Shown here in pieces: positions 34,737 through 43,240 of a stretch of DNA of 64,000 nucleotides (its first letter is position 1; the number at the start of each line of letters is the position of its first letter). Both the position numbers and the translations under genes were made by a program. Under the pieces are notes generated by a model that had not been told where the DNA came from, made no database searches, and was given only the letters and a program-made list of their open reading frames with translations. The DNA comes from RGIG5612 sp045599965 (GTDB taxonomy: Bacteria > Bacillota > Clostridia > Lachnospirales > Lachnospiraceae), in contig JAZRXA010000021.1 in the NCBI GenBank assembly GCA_045599965.1, positions 1-64,000 of the forward strand, written 5' to 3'.

Positions 34737-35492
34737 ATGAATAAAATTTCTAAAAATATTATTAAAGAAGATAATAATGAACCAGTAAGACTTAATAAAT
34801 ATTTAAGTGATGCTGGTTTTTGTTCTAGACGCGAGGCCGATAGACTTATTGAAGCTGGCAAAGTTTATATTGATGGAAATATAGCTATAGTTGGCCAAAA
34901 AGTATTAAAAGGACAAGAAGTAAAAGTTGATGGACAATTAATTGAATCTAATGATGAATTAATATTAATTGCTTTTAATAAACCTATAGGTGTTGAATGT
35001 ACAACTGATACTTCAAATCCAGATAATATAATTGATTATATTAAATATCCTACAAGAATTTATCCTATTGGAAGATTAGATAAAAATTCTAGTGGATTAA
35101 TTTTACTTACTAATACTGGTGAGATTGTAAATAAGATATTAAAATCGTCTAATTATCATGAAAAAGAGTATATCGTCAATGTAGATAAGCATATTACTAA
35201 AGATTTCTTAAATGATATGAGAAATGGTGTTGAAATTTATTTGGAAGATGATACAAAAAAAGTTATTACTAGAAAATGTGAAGTTAAACAAATAGATAAA
35301 TCTACTTTTTCGATTATTTTAACCCAAGGATATAATAGGCAAATTAGAAGGATGTGCAAAGCATTAGGGTTTAATGTTCTTAAACTAAAAAGGGTTCGAA
35401 TCATGAACATAACCTTAGGTAATTTACCGGTTGGACATTATAGAAATATAACTGAAAATGAACTAAATAAATTATTAAGTGGTCTTAAATAA
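34737..35492 (+). CDS. RluF/RsuA-family pseudouridine synthase
   Basis: An N-terminal S4 domain (VRLNKYLSDAGFCSRREADRLIEAGKV, read in parts) is followed by a TruB/RsuA-type catalytic domain with FNKPIGVECT and the catalytic motif YPIGRLDKNSSGLILLTN, where Asp acts as nucleophile. The motif QGYNRQIRRMCKALGF is conserved in RluB/E/F. The total is 251 aa. I favour an RluF-like 23S rRNA target, but cannot separate it from RluB with certainty. The start lies 6 nt behind a TATAAT. Confidence 0.9.
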   Translation: MNKISKNIIKEDNNEPVRLNKYLSDAGFCSRREADRLIEAGKVYIDGNIAIVGQKVLKGQEVKVDGQLIESNDELILIAFNKPIGVECTTDTSNPDNIIDYIKYPTRIYPIGRLDKNSSGLILLTNTGEIVNKILKSSNYHEKEYIVNVDKHITKDFLNDMRNGVEIYLEDDTKKVITRKCEVKQIDKSTFSIILTQGYNRQIRRMCKALGFNVLKLKRVRIMNITLGNLPVGHYRNITENELNKLLSGLK

Positions 35493-35505
35493 AAGGCCAC
35501 TTTTT
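35477..35505 (+). terminator. Terminator at the end of the RluF-like gene
   Basis: AAGTGGTC and GGCCACTT form an 8-bp stem with one wobble, followed by TTTTTAT. The 5' arm overlaps the last codons of the gene. Confidence 0.75.
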
Positions 35506-35506
35506 A

Positions 35507-35535
35507 TAGATATAATCACATAAAATTAGTATAAT
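35507..35535 (+). promoter_or_regulatory. ligA promoter, leaderless type
   Basis: TAGATA (35507-35512) and TATAAT (35530-35535) are spaced by 17 nt. The ligA ATG at 35542 follows after 6 nt with no Shine-Dalgarno. Confidence 0.6.
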
Positions 35536-35541
35536 ATAATC

Positions 35542-37512
35542 ATGGATAAATCAGTCAGAATAAAAGAATTAATTGAAATATTAAATAAAGCTTGCAAGGC
35601 TTATTATAAAGACGACATAGAAATTATGTCTAATGTAGAGTATGACGAGCTTTATGATGAACTTGTTATGCTTGAAAATGAAACAGGGCTAATTTATTCA
35701 AACTCTCCAACTCAAAATGTCGGCTATGAATCTGCTGAAAGCCTAGCTAAAGAGCGTCACGAAAGTCCTATGCTTTCTTTAGACAAAACGAAAGAGCCGT
35801 CATATCTTGCAGATTTTTTAGGTGATCAAATCGGTCTTTTATCTTGGAAATTAGATGGGCTTACAATTGTTCTTACTTATGAAAACGGAACGCTTATTAA
35901 AGCTGTTACAAGAGGAAATGGCGAAATTGGAGAAGTTGTGACCAACAATGCAAAGACTTTTGTAAACATTCCTCTTAATATTCCTTATAAAGGAAAACTT
36001 GTAGTTAGAGGTGAAGCTGTAATTAAATATTCTGATTTTGAAAAAATTAATGAGAAAATTAGTGAGGCTGATGCTAAATATAAAAATCCAAGAAACCTTT
36101 GCTCAGGTTCAGTAAGACAATTAGATCCAACTATTACGGCAAGTAGAAAAGTTAATGTTTTAATTTTCTCACTTGAAAGCACCGATGAAGATGGAGAATA
36201 TGTTGTTAATTTTAATAACTCAAATGAAAATAAATTTTTATGGTTAGTAAAACAAGGTTTTGAAATAGTACCATACAAGAAAGTTACTTCCAAAACCATA
36301 GAAAATTCTATAAAAGAATATTCAAAAGAAATTGAATCTTTTAATATTCCTTCTGATGGTTTAGTTCTTTTAATGGATGATATTGAATATGGAAAGAGTC
36401 TTGGAAGGACTGCAAAGTTTCCTAGAAACGCTATGGCCTTTAAATGGAAAGATGAACTTGCTACAACTAAGCTTTTAGATGTTGAGTGGTCACCTTCGAG
36501 AACTGGACTTATAAATCCTGTTGCTATTTTTGAAAGCGTTGAATTAGAAGGAACTACTGTCAGTAGAGCATCTTTACATAATTTAAGTATTATTGAAGGA
36601 TTAAAATTAGGAATTGGCGATACAATAACTGTTTATAAGGCTAATATGATTATCCCTCAAATTAAAGATAATCTTACTATGAAAAATGATCTTGTACCTA
36701 CTAAGATTTGCCCTGCATGCGGTGGCCCAACTGTAATAAAAAATGATAACGATGTTAAAACTTTAATATGTCCGAATCCAGAATGTCCTGCTAAAAAAAT
36801 TAAATCATTCGTTGATTTCGTAAGTAGAAACGCAATGAATATCGAAGGCATTTCAGAAGAAACATTAGAAAAATTTATAGGACTTGGATTTATTAATAAT
36901 TTTGCTGATATTTATAAATTAGAGCAGTATAAAGAGCGTATTACAACTATGAGTGGATTTGGTGATAAGTCCTATGAAAATATTATTAATTCAGTTAATC
37001 AATCTCGTAATACACAATGCTTTAGAGTTCTTAATGCGCTTGGAATTTTAGGAATTGGCCCTGCTAATGCAAAAGTTATTTCTAAATATTTTAATTATGA
37101 TTTTAATAAAATTAGAAATGCATCATTTAATGATTTGATTTCAATTGATGGTATAGGTGATGTTCTTGCAAAAGCGATTGTTGATTATTTTAACGATTAC
37201 AATAATAATTTAATAGTTGACGAATTATTAAATGAAGTTAAAATTGAAATAACTGCGGAACATGAAGATAAGGACAAATTAAAAGGACTTAACTTTGTTA
37301 TTACTGGTTCATTAGAAACTTATGAAAACAGAGATGCGCTTAAAACTGAAATTGAAAATTTTGGTGGAAAAGTTTCTGGAAGTGTATCTACTAAGACAAG
37401 CTATTTAATTAATAACGATATATTAAGTAATTCTTCTAAAAATAAGAGTGCCAAAGAACTTGGTATTCCAATTATTACTGAACAAGAGTATATAGAAAAG
37501 TTTAAAAATTAA
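35542..37512 (+). CDS. ligA: NAD+-dependent DNA ligase
   Basis: LigA seals nicks in replication and repair. The adenylation motif is WKLDGLTIVLTYENG (KxDG with the catalytic Lys), preceded by HESPMLSLDKT. The zinc finger shows CPACGG and CPNPECPAKK. Helix-hairpin-helix repeats (GISEETLEKFIGLGF, ALGILGIGPANAKVI, IDGIGDVLAKAI) and a C-terminal BRCT domain (LNFVITGSLETYENRD) complete the protein. The total is 656 aa, the family norm. metA follows after 9 nt. Confidence 0.97.
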   Translation: MDKSVRIKELIEILNKACKAYYKDDIEIMSNVEYDELYDELVMLENETGLIYSNSPTQNVGYESAESLAKERHESPMLSLDKTKEPSYLADFLGDQIGLLSWKLDGLTIVLTYENGTLIKAVTRGNGEIGEVVTNNAKTFVNIPLNIPYKGKLVVRGEAVIKYSDFEKINEKISEADAKYKNPRNLCSGSVRQLDPTITASRKVNVLIFSLESTDEDGEYVVNFNNSNENKFLWLVKQGFEIVPYKKVTSKTIENSIKEYSKEIESFNIPSDGLVLLMDDIEYGKSLGRTAKFPRNAMAFKWKDELATTKLLDVEWSPSRTGLINPVAIFESVELEGTTVSRASLHNLSIIEGLKLGIGDTITVYKANMIIPQIKDNLTMKNDLVPTKICPACGGPTVIKNDNDVKTLICPNPECPAKKIKSFVDFVSRNAMNIEGISEETLEKFIGLGFINNFADIYKLEQYKERITTMSGFGDKSYENIINSVNQSRNTQCFRVLNALGILGIGPANAKVISKYFNYDFNKIRNASFNDLISIDGIGDVLAKAIVDYFNDYNNNLIVDELLNEVKIEITAEHEDKDKLKGLNFVITGSLETYENRDALKTEIENFGGKVSGSVSTKTSYLINNDILSNSSKNKSAKELGIPIITEQEYIEKFKN

Positions 37513-37521
37513 AGGTGAGTT

Positions 37522-38433
37522 ATGCCAATTAAAGTGCAACATGATCTTCCTGCAAGATCAGTAATTGAAAAAGAAAATATTTTTATTATGGACGAGACTA
37601 GAGCACTTTCTCAGGATATTCGTCCTCTTGAAATTGTGCTTTTAAATTTAATGCCGCTTAAAGAGGATACTGAAATTCAAATTATTCGTTCACTTTCAAA
37701 TACACCTTTACAAGTTAATCTTACTTTTATGATTCCTTCTGGTCATAAATCTAAGAATACTGCTATTTCTCATTTAAATCAGTTTTATTGTCATTTTGAT
37801 GATATTAAAGATAGAAAATTTGATGGTTTAATTGTTACAGGTGCGCCTTTAGAACTTTTAGATTTTGAATCAGTCGATTATTGGGGCGAATTAAAGCAGA
37901 TAATGGATTGGGCCGACAATAATGTTACATCAACTTTATATCTTTGTTGGGGTGCTCAAGCAGCTTTATATCATTTTTATGGTCTTAAAAAATATAAATT
38001 AAGACAAAAAGTTTCTGGTATATATTCTCATGAAGTTCATCACAGAAAATGCCCATTAGTAAGAGGTTTTGATGATGTATTTTTAGCACCTCATTCTAGA
38101 TATACTGAAATTAAACCAGAGCATATTGCAAAGATTTCTGATTTAGTTGTTTTAGCTGACTCTAAGCATGCTGGAGTATTTTTAACTATGTCTAAAGATG
38201 GTAAAAGAATTTTCGTAATGGGTCATCCTGAGTATGATAGAAACACTTTAGATCAAGAGTATAAAAGAGATGTCAAAAAAGGATTAAATCCTAAACTTCC
38301 TAAAAATTATTATCCAAATAATAATCCTGATAATAAGCCATTACTTACATGGAGAGCTCATGCAAATACTTTATATTCAAATTGGCTTAATTATTATGTA
38401 TATCAAGCAACACCTTTTGACTTAAACAAATGA
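37522..38433 (+). CDS. metA: Homoserine O-acyltransferase (MetA family), predicted acetyl-specific
   Basis: This enzyme acylates homoserine to start methionine synthesis. The 303 aa carry PLEIVLLNLMPLKEDTE, the catalytic cysteine in LCWGAQAALYHFYG, and the C-terminal VMGHPEYDRNTL. The residue known to set donor choice follows TGAPL: Glu favours acetyl-CoA (as in Bacillus cereus) and Gly favours succinyl-CoA (as in E. coli). Here it is Glu (TGAPLELLDFE), so homoserine O-acetyltransferase is predicted. AGGTGAG precedes the ATG. The gene is close behind ligA and probably shares its transcript. Confidence 0.94.
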   Translation: MPIKVQHDLPARSVIEKENIFIMDETRALSQDIRPLEIVLLNLMPLKEDTEIQIIRSLSNTPLQVNLTFMIPSGHKSKNTAISHLNQFYCHFDDIKDRKFDGLIVTGAPLELLDFESVDYWGELKQIMDWADNNVTSTLYLCWGAQAALYHFYGLKKYKLRQKVSGIYSHEVHHRKCPLVRGFDDVFLAPHSRYTEIKPEHIAKISDLVVLADSKHAGVFLTMSKDGKRIFVMGHPEYDRNTLDQEYKRDVKKGLNPKLPKNYYPNNNPDNKPLLTWRAHANTLYSNWLNYYVYQATPFDLNK

Positions 38434-38475
38434 GTAGGGAAATTTACTTAAATTTTTCATAAAATTATTTTTATC

Positions 38476-38503
38476 TTGCAAAATTATTTTAAAAGTGTAT
38501 AAT
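38476..38503 (+). promoter_or_regulatory. Promoter of the sipW/tasA-like pair
   Basis: TTGCAA (38476-38481) and TATAAT (38498-38503) are 16 nt apart. The predicted leader is about 130 nt long and AT-rich, with a small hairpin CAACAA-ttc-TTGTTG near 38528-38542. No known riboswitch was recognised in it. Confidence 0.6.
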
Positions 38504-38643
38504 TTCAAATTACAAATCTGATTTTTCAACAATTCTTGTTGGGATCTCAACACGATTTTCATTTTATTATTTAATTAAATATTTTTTTCACTTTGCATTT
38601 CATATGCATTTCTATTAATTCTTTACCTACAAAGGAGGTATCT

Positions 38644-39225
38644 ATGGACACTTATTTCTTAAAAAAGATGTCAAAAATTACTGCTAAGATTTTAGCAATT
38701 ATCATTTGTATAATTTTAGGTTTAATAATTCTTATTAATATTTCTTTATGGTTTCATAGAACATTTAATAAAGATTCTTACGGAAAGATTTTTGGTGTAT
38801 ATCCATTAATTGTTGAATCAAATTCTATGTATCCAATTTTCAAAAAAGGTGATTTAATTTTTTCTAAACCAATTAAAGCTGAAGAAATATCTAAAAACGA
38901 TATTATTTCTTTCGAAAATATAAATTCTCCTAAAAAACAAATTGTTACTCATAGAATAAAGAGCATTTATTACGATGGTAAAATTAAAAAATTTATCACC
39001 AGAGGTGATGCTAATAATTTTGATGATGAATTTAAATTAAGTGGAAATTATATTCTTGGAAAATATGTTGGTAAGATTCCAAAATTAGGAGCGTTTATAG
39101 ACCTTATTAGACAGCCTTTAACTTTAATTTTGATTTTTACTGTTGTAATTCTAGCTTATGTTTTAGGCTACTTAATTATGAAAATGAAAAAGCAAAAAAA
39201 TCAAAATTCAATAAAAAGTAATTAG
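38644..39225 (+). CDS. sipW: SipW-type signal peptidase I
   Basis: This membrane-bound S26B peptidase has N- and C-terminal transmembrane segments (about 10-35 and 160-182). The catalytic serine lies in VESNSMYPIFKKGDLI. The second catalytic position is a His in VTHRIKSI in place of Lys, which marks the SipW/ER-type branch, and TRGDANN follows. The total is 193 aa. An AAAGGAGGT site fixes ATG 38644; the longer frame from 38593 is not needed. The gene precedes a TasA-like protein, its probable substrate, by 54 nt. Confidence 0.92.
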   Translation: MDTYFLKKMSKITAKILAIIICIILGLIILINISLWFHRTFNKDSYGKIFGVYPLIVESNSMYPIFKKGDLIFSKPIKAEEISKNDIISFENINSPKKQIVTHRIKSIYYDGKIKKFITRGDANNFDDEFKLSGNYILGKYVGKIPKLGAFIDLIRQPLTLILIFTVVILAYVLGYLIMKMKKQKNQNSIKSN

Positions 39226-39279
39226 TTATATATCGGGGTATGACGGTTTATATATAAAAAATCTTAGAAAGGAAAACAT

Positions 39280-39960
39280 ATGAAACGAAATAAAACTTAC
39301 AAAATTCTAACTGGATTAACTTTGCTGACTCTTTTAACAACTACTGTTATTGGAAGTACTATGGCAAATTTCACATCTGCTTCTAGCTTAAGTGATAGTG
39401 CAAAAGTTGCAACATGTACTCTTAATGTAACTGGGTCAGATTTGTTTAATACTAAGTATCTTTCCGATGTTACTGAACTTGCACAGACTACAACTTATTC
39501 TATTAAATCTGATGTGAAAACTTTAGCACCCGGATCTAAAAATGAAATTGATTTAAAAGTTAATGGCTTAACTGAATTTTTAGTTGATGCAGCTTTTAGT
39601 CTCGATGTTGAATTAACAGGTGACTGGATAGACAACGAAGGCAATTTTTATTGTCCAATCCAATTTAAGCTCGTTAAATATGAACAAGGAAAAGATCCTG
39701 TAGTGTATGCTGTTGATGGCGCTTCTTATACAAGTAAAAAAGATTTACTTGATGCAATTAAACAAGTCATTGTTCATCATGAAAGCTTTAAGGCCAACAC
39801 AGCATATAAAGATTATATCCCTGTAAAAGTAGAGTGGAAGTGGCCATTTACAAGTTCAGAAGCAAATAATGCAAAAGATACTGCTTTAACAAGCAAAGCA
39901 ACAAATAATCCAATCTCATTAACAATCAAATGTAATACTCAATTTACTCAAATTGATTAG
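39280..39960 (+). CDS. TasA/CalY-like secreted protein with SipW-type signal
   Basis: The N-terminus (about residues 1-31) is a SipW-dependent signal ending GSTMANFTSAS. This is the form seen in TasA/camelysin family proteins, whose mature products can form extracellular fibres or cell-surface metallopeptidases. The remaining 195 aa are Thr/Ser/Asp-rich without cysteine pairs except for isolated Cys. No further domain is recognised. AGAAAGGA precedes the ATG, and a strong terminator follows, so sipW and this gene form a two-gene unit. Confidence 0.82.
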   Translation: MKRNKTYKILTGLTLLTLLTTTVIGSTMANFTSASSLSDSAKVATCTLNVTGSDLFNTKYLSDVTELAQTTTYSIKSDVKTLAPGSKNEIDLKVNGLTEFLVDAAFSLDVELTGDWIDNEGNFYCPIQFKLVKYEQGKDPVVYAVDGASYTSKKDLLDAIKQVIVHHESFKANTAYKDYIPVKVEWKWPFTSSEANNAKDTALTSKATNNPISLTIKCNTQFTQID

Positions 39961-39992
39961 TGTGTTCCTCCCGTAATAATATATAAATTGTA

Positions 39993-40025
39993 AGACCCTA
40001 TGCATACCCATAGGGTCTAATTTTT
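39993..40025 (+). terminator. Terminator of the sipW/tasA-like unit
   Basis: AGACCCTATG and CATAGGGTCT form a perfect 10-bp stem with a 6-nt loop, followed by AATTTTTG. Confidence 0.85.
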
Positions 40026-40078
40026 GCTATATATTGGTTTTATTTTAATGGATTTATACAATATATTGGGGTGATTTG

Positions 40079-40107
40079 TTGACAATTTTGTGTAAAAATA
40101 TTAAAAT
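40079..40107 (+). promoter_or_regulatory. rny promoter
   Basis: TTGACA (40079-40084) and TAAAAT (40102-40107) are spaced by 17 nt. A dyad TTGTA-ttg-TACAA at 40115-40127 lies at the expected start site and could be an operator. Two direct ATATATTGG copies lie just upstream of the -35. Confidence 0.75.
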
Positions 40108-40140
40108 ACATCTGTTGTATTGTACAATGAAAACTTAATA

Positions 40141-40153
40141 AGGAGGTGCTCCT
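40141..40153 (+). promoter_or_regulatory. Small hairpin containing the rny Shine-Dalgarno
   Basis: AGGAG-gtg-CTCCT is a perfect 5-bp stem with a 3-nt loop that holds the AGGAGG ribosome binding site. It ends 3 nt before the ATG at 40157. Confidence 0.5.
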
Positions 40154-40156
40154 CGT

Positions 40157-41710
40157 ATGGAAACTTGGTTAGCAATACTAATTGCTGTAGTTTGTTTCGT
40201 TGTTGGTGCAGCTCTTGCATGGAAATTCTCTGAAAAGAAAACTACTGAAGATTTTAAAAATAAAATCGGTAGTGCCGAAGAGAAGGCAAGAAGCATTATT
40301 GATGATGCTCTTAAAGCTGCTGAAACCAAGAAAAAAGAAGCTCTTATTGAGGTTAAAGAAGAATCTATTCGTGTTAAAAACGAGCTAGAAAAAGAATCTA
40401 AAGAGCGTAGAAATGAATTACAGAAGTACGAGAAGAGAGTTCTTCAAAAAGAAGAGGCTGTTGATAAAAAGAATGAGCAATTAGATAGATTGCAACAATC
40501 TTTAAATGATAAAACTGCTGATTTAGAAAAACAAAAAGAAGAACTAAAGGTTGTTAATGAACAACGTAAGAAAGAACTAGAAAGAATTTCTGGTTATACC
40601 TCCGAACAAGCAAAAGAGATTTTACTTGATAGTCTTAAAGAAGAAGTAGAACTCGATGCTGCAAAGATGATAAAAGAATCTGAAGTTAGATCTAAAGAAG
40701 AAGCAGATAAAAAAGCTAAAGAATATATTGTTTCTGCTATACAACGTAGTGCTGCAGATCATGTTTCAGAATCTACTATATCAGTTGTGCAGTTGCCAAA
40801 CGATGAAATGAAAGGCCGTATCATTGGTCGTGAAGGTAGAAATATTCGTGCATTGGAAACAATCACTGGTGTTGACCTTATTATTGATGATACTCCTGAA
40901 GCTGTTATTTTATCAGGATTTGATCCTGTTAGAAGAGAAGTTGCTAGAATTGCTCTAGAAAAACTTATCGTTGATGGTAGAATTCATCCGGCAAGAATCG
41001 AAGAAACTGTAGAAAAAGCTCAAAAAGAAGTTGATAAAATCATTAAAGAAGCTGGTGAAAACGCAGTTCTTGAAGTTGGTGTACATGGTATTCACCCTGA
41101 ACTTATTAAACTTCTTGGAAAGATGAAATACAGAACTAGCTACGGACAGAATGCACTTAAGCACTCTATAGAAGTTGCTATTCTTTCAGGCTTATTAGCA
41201 AGTGAGATTGGATGTGACGTAAGAATTGCTAAAAGAGCAGGCCTTCTTCATGATATTGGAAAAGCAATTGACCATGAAATTGAAGGTTCTCATATTCAAA
41301 TCGGTGTTGATCTTTGTAAAAAATATAAAGAATCTCAAATCGTTATTAATTCTGTTGCATCTCACCATGGTGATGTTGAGCCGGAATCACTTATTGCATG
41401 CATAGTTGCCGCTTCTGATGCTATTAGTGCAGCTAGACCTGGTGCAAGACGTGAATCTCTCGATACTTATACTAATAGACTTCAACAACTTGAAGATATT
41501 TGTAATGAGCAAAACGGCGTAGATAAATCTTTTGCTATTCAGGCAGGTAGAGAAATTAGAGTTATGGTTGTTCCTGAAAAGGTTAACGATGCTCAAATGG
41601 TTATTATGGGTAGGGATATTGTTAAGCGAATTGAAGATGAACTTGAATATCCTGGACAGATTAAAGTAAATATTATTCGTGAATCTAGAGTAACGGATAT
41701 TGCTAAATAA
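40157..41710 (+). CDS. rny: Ribonuclease Y
   Basis: RNase Y is the membrane-anchored endoribonuclease that starts mRNA decay in many Bacillota. It has an N-terminal transmembrane helix (about 3-22), a long coiled coil (about 35-180, Lys/Glu-rich), a KH domain (MKGRIIGREGRNIRALE) and an HD domain (RAGLLHDIGKAIDHE, with VASHHGD). The total is 517 aa, the usual length. The Shine-Dalgarno lies in a small hairpin and the gene has its own strong promoter. Confidence 0.97.
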   Translation: METWLAILIAVVCFVVGAALAWKFSEKKTTEDFKNKIGSAEEKARSIIDDALKAAETKKKEALIEVKEESIRVKNELEKESKERRNELQKYEKRVLQKEEAVDKKNEQLDRLQQSLNDKTADLEKQKEELKVVNEQRKKELERISGYTSEQAKEILLDSLKEEVELDAAKMIKESEVRSKEEADKKAKEYIVSAIQRSAADHVSESTISVVQLPNDEMKGRIIGREGRNIRALETITGVDLIIDDTPEAVILSGFDPVRREVARIALEKLIVDGRIHPARIEETVEKAQKEVDKIIKEAGENAVLEVGVHGIHPELIKLLGKMKYRTSYGQNALKHSIEVAILSGLLASEIGCDVRIAKRAGLLHDIGKAIDHEIEGSHIQIGVDLCKKYKESQIVINSVASHHGDVEPESLIACIVAASDAISAARPGARRESLDTYTNRLQQLEDICNEQNGVDKSFAIQAGREIRVMVVPEKVNDAQMVIMGRDIVKRIEDELEYPGQIKVNIIRESRVTDIAK

Positions 41711-41739
41711 TCTTTTACATAATTTCATTAACAATTATA

Positions 41740-41772
41740 AACAAGGCGTATTATTATACGTCTTGTTTTTTT
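41740..41772 (+). terminator. rny terminator
   Basis: ACAAGGCGTAT and ATACGTCTTGT form an 11-bp stem with one G-T pair and a 4-nt loop, followed by seven T. Confidence 0.88.
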
Positions 41773-41844
41773 ATCTTTAAATTTAACTTGTATTTGTATT
41801 AATTAAGTGTGATAATGTACAAAATTTATTTAAGGAGTGATTAC

Positions 41845-43044
41845 ATGTCACTAGAATTATCTAAAAAGGCTTTGGAAGTTAAATCTTCATCAACTTTGGA
41901 GATTACAGCTAAAGCCAAAGAAATGAAAAAGAATGGAATGGACGTTGTAGGTTTTGCCGCTGGAGAACCTGATTTTAATACACCTGAGCATATTTGCCTT
42001 GCTGCTAAGAGAGCAATAGATGATGGCTTTACTAAATATACTACTGCATCAGGTATCATTGAACTTAAAGAAGCAATAGCAAAGAAATTTAAGAATTATA
42101 ACCATATTAACTATTCTCCTGAGCAAATTGTTATTTGTAATGGTGGAAAACATGTTTTAACTAATGTTTTTACAGCACTTATTAATCCTGGAGATGAGGT
42201 TATTATTCCTGCGCCTTATTGGCTTAGTTATCCTGAAATAGTTAAGCTTGCTGGCGGTGTACCAGTTATTGTAGAAGGATCTAAAGAAACTTCATATAAG
42301 GTTAACGTTGACATGTTAGAGGAAGCCTTCACTCCAAAGACTAAGGCTTTCATCTTAAATTCACCTAATAATCCAACTGGTATGGTTTATGAAAAAGATG
42401 AACTAGAGAAAATTGCAGATTTTGCAATTTCACATGACATATATGTTATTTCTGATGAGATTTATGAAAATCTTTGCTACGGAAAAGAAGAAGCTGTTAG
42501 TATTGCTTCATTAAATGATGAAATTTATAAAAGAACTATAACTGTTAATGGTTTGGCAAAAAGTTATGCTATGACTGGATGGAGAATTGGTTATGCAGGC
42601 GCTCCTTTAGAAATTGCAAAAATTATGGGTAATGTTCAATCTCATCAAACTTCTAATCCAAATTCAATTGCTCAAATAGCTGCTCTTAAAGCAATTAGTG
42701 GTGACCAAACCTGTGTAAGAGAAATGAATGCTGCTTTTGATGAGCGACGTAAATATATTTATTCAAAACTAAATGAAATTGACAATCTTAGTGCAATAGA
42801 ACCTCAAGGTGCATTTTATCTATTTGTTGATATGTCTGAACTTATTGGTAAAAAATATTTTGGGCATGAAATTAACAATGCTAAAGATTTTGCTAAATAT
42901 TTATTAGAAGATTATCAAGTGGCTGTTATTCCATGTGATGATTTTGGTTTTGACGATCACTTTAGACTTTCTTATGCGATTAGTGTCGCTCAAATAGATA
43001 AGGGTATGAGTAGAATCAAAGAGTTTTGCTCCAATATTGAGTAG
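41845..43044 (+). CDS. Pyridoxal phosphate-dependent aspartate aminotransferase family protein
   Basis: This class I aminotransferase of 399 aa contains FAAGEPDFNTPEHI, KYTTASGI, APYWLSYPE, NSPNNPTGMVY (PLP environment), ISDEIYENL and the Schiff-base lysine in VNGLAKSYAMTGWRIGYAG. The C-terminal RLSYAIS carries the substrate-binding Arg. AAGGAGTG fixes ATG 41845 over the upstream 41809 reading. Aspartate:2-oxoglutarate transamination is the most likely reaction; aromatic substrates are possible. A tRNA 3'-end remnant begins immediately after its stop. Confidence 0.93.
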   Translation: MSLELSKKALEVKSSSTLEITAKAKEMKKNGMDVVGFAAGEPDFNTPEHICLAAKRAIDDGFTKYTTASGIIELKEAIAKKFKNYNHINYSPEQIVICNGGKHVLTNVFTALINPGDEVIIPAPYWLSYPEIVKLAGGVPVIVEGSKETSYKVNVDMLEEAFTPKTKAFILNSPNNPTGMVYEKDELEKIADFAISHDIYVISDEIYENLCYGKEEAVSIASLNDEIYKRTITVNGLAKSYAMTGWRIGYAGAPLEIAKIMGNVQSHQTSNPNSIAQIAALKAISGDQTCVREMNAAFDERRKYIYSKLNEIDNLSAIEPQGAFYLFVDMSELIGKKYFGHEINNAKDFAKYLLEDYQVAVIPCDDFGFDDHFRLSYAISVAQIDKGMSRIKEFCSNIE

Positions 43045-43045
43045 A

Positions 43046-43066
43046 GGGTTCAAGTCCCACTATTTT
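43046..43066 (+). repeat. tRNA T-arm remnant upstream of tRNA-Leu
   Basis: GAGGGTTCAAGTCCCAC at the stop of the aminotransferase matches the T-arm of the tRNA-Leu downstream (GTGGGTTCAAGTCCCAC) with one difference. There is no upstream cloverleaf, so it is a remnant or a displaced copy of a tRNA 3' end. Confidence 0.6.
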
Positions 43067-43068
43067 AC

Positions 43069-43095
43069 TTGAAATTTTAAGAATATTTTTATAAT
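43069..43095 (+). promoter_or_regulatory. Probable tRNA-Leu promoter
   Basis: TTGAAA (43069-43074) and TATAAT (43090-43095) have a short 15-nt spacer. The start would be about 6 nt before the mature tRNA 5' end. Confidence 0.45.
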
Positions 43096-43107
43096 ATATA
43101 TAAGCTT

Positions 43108-43190
43108 GCAGGTGTGGCGGAATGGCAGACGCACCAGACTCAAAATCTGGCGAGGGCAACCTTGTGTGGGTTCAAGTCCCACCACCTGCA
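43108..43190 (+). tRNA. tRNA-Leu(CAA)
   Basis: The acceptor arm GCAGGTG pairs with CACCTGC, with A43190 as discriminator and no encoded CCA. The anticodon stem CCAGA/TCTGG holds the loop CTCAAAA, giving anticodon CAA for UUG codons. A long variable arm (GCGAGGGCAACCTTGT) and T-arm GTGGG-TTCAAGT-CCCAC are typical of tRNA-Leu. The length is 83 nt. Confidence 0.95.
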
Positions 43191-43196
43191 TAAAAA

Positions 43197-43226
43197 TAAA
43201 GAGTGTCAGTGACACTCTTTTTTCTT
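43197..43226 (+). terminator. tRNA-Leu terminator
   Basis: AAAGAGTGTC and GACACTCTTT form a 10-bp stem with a 3-nt loop, followed by TTTCTTTT. Confidence 0.88.
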
Positions 43227-43240
43227 TTATGAGTAAGAAA

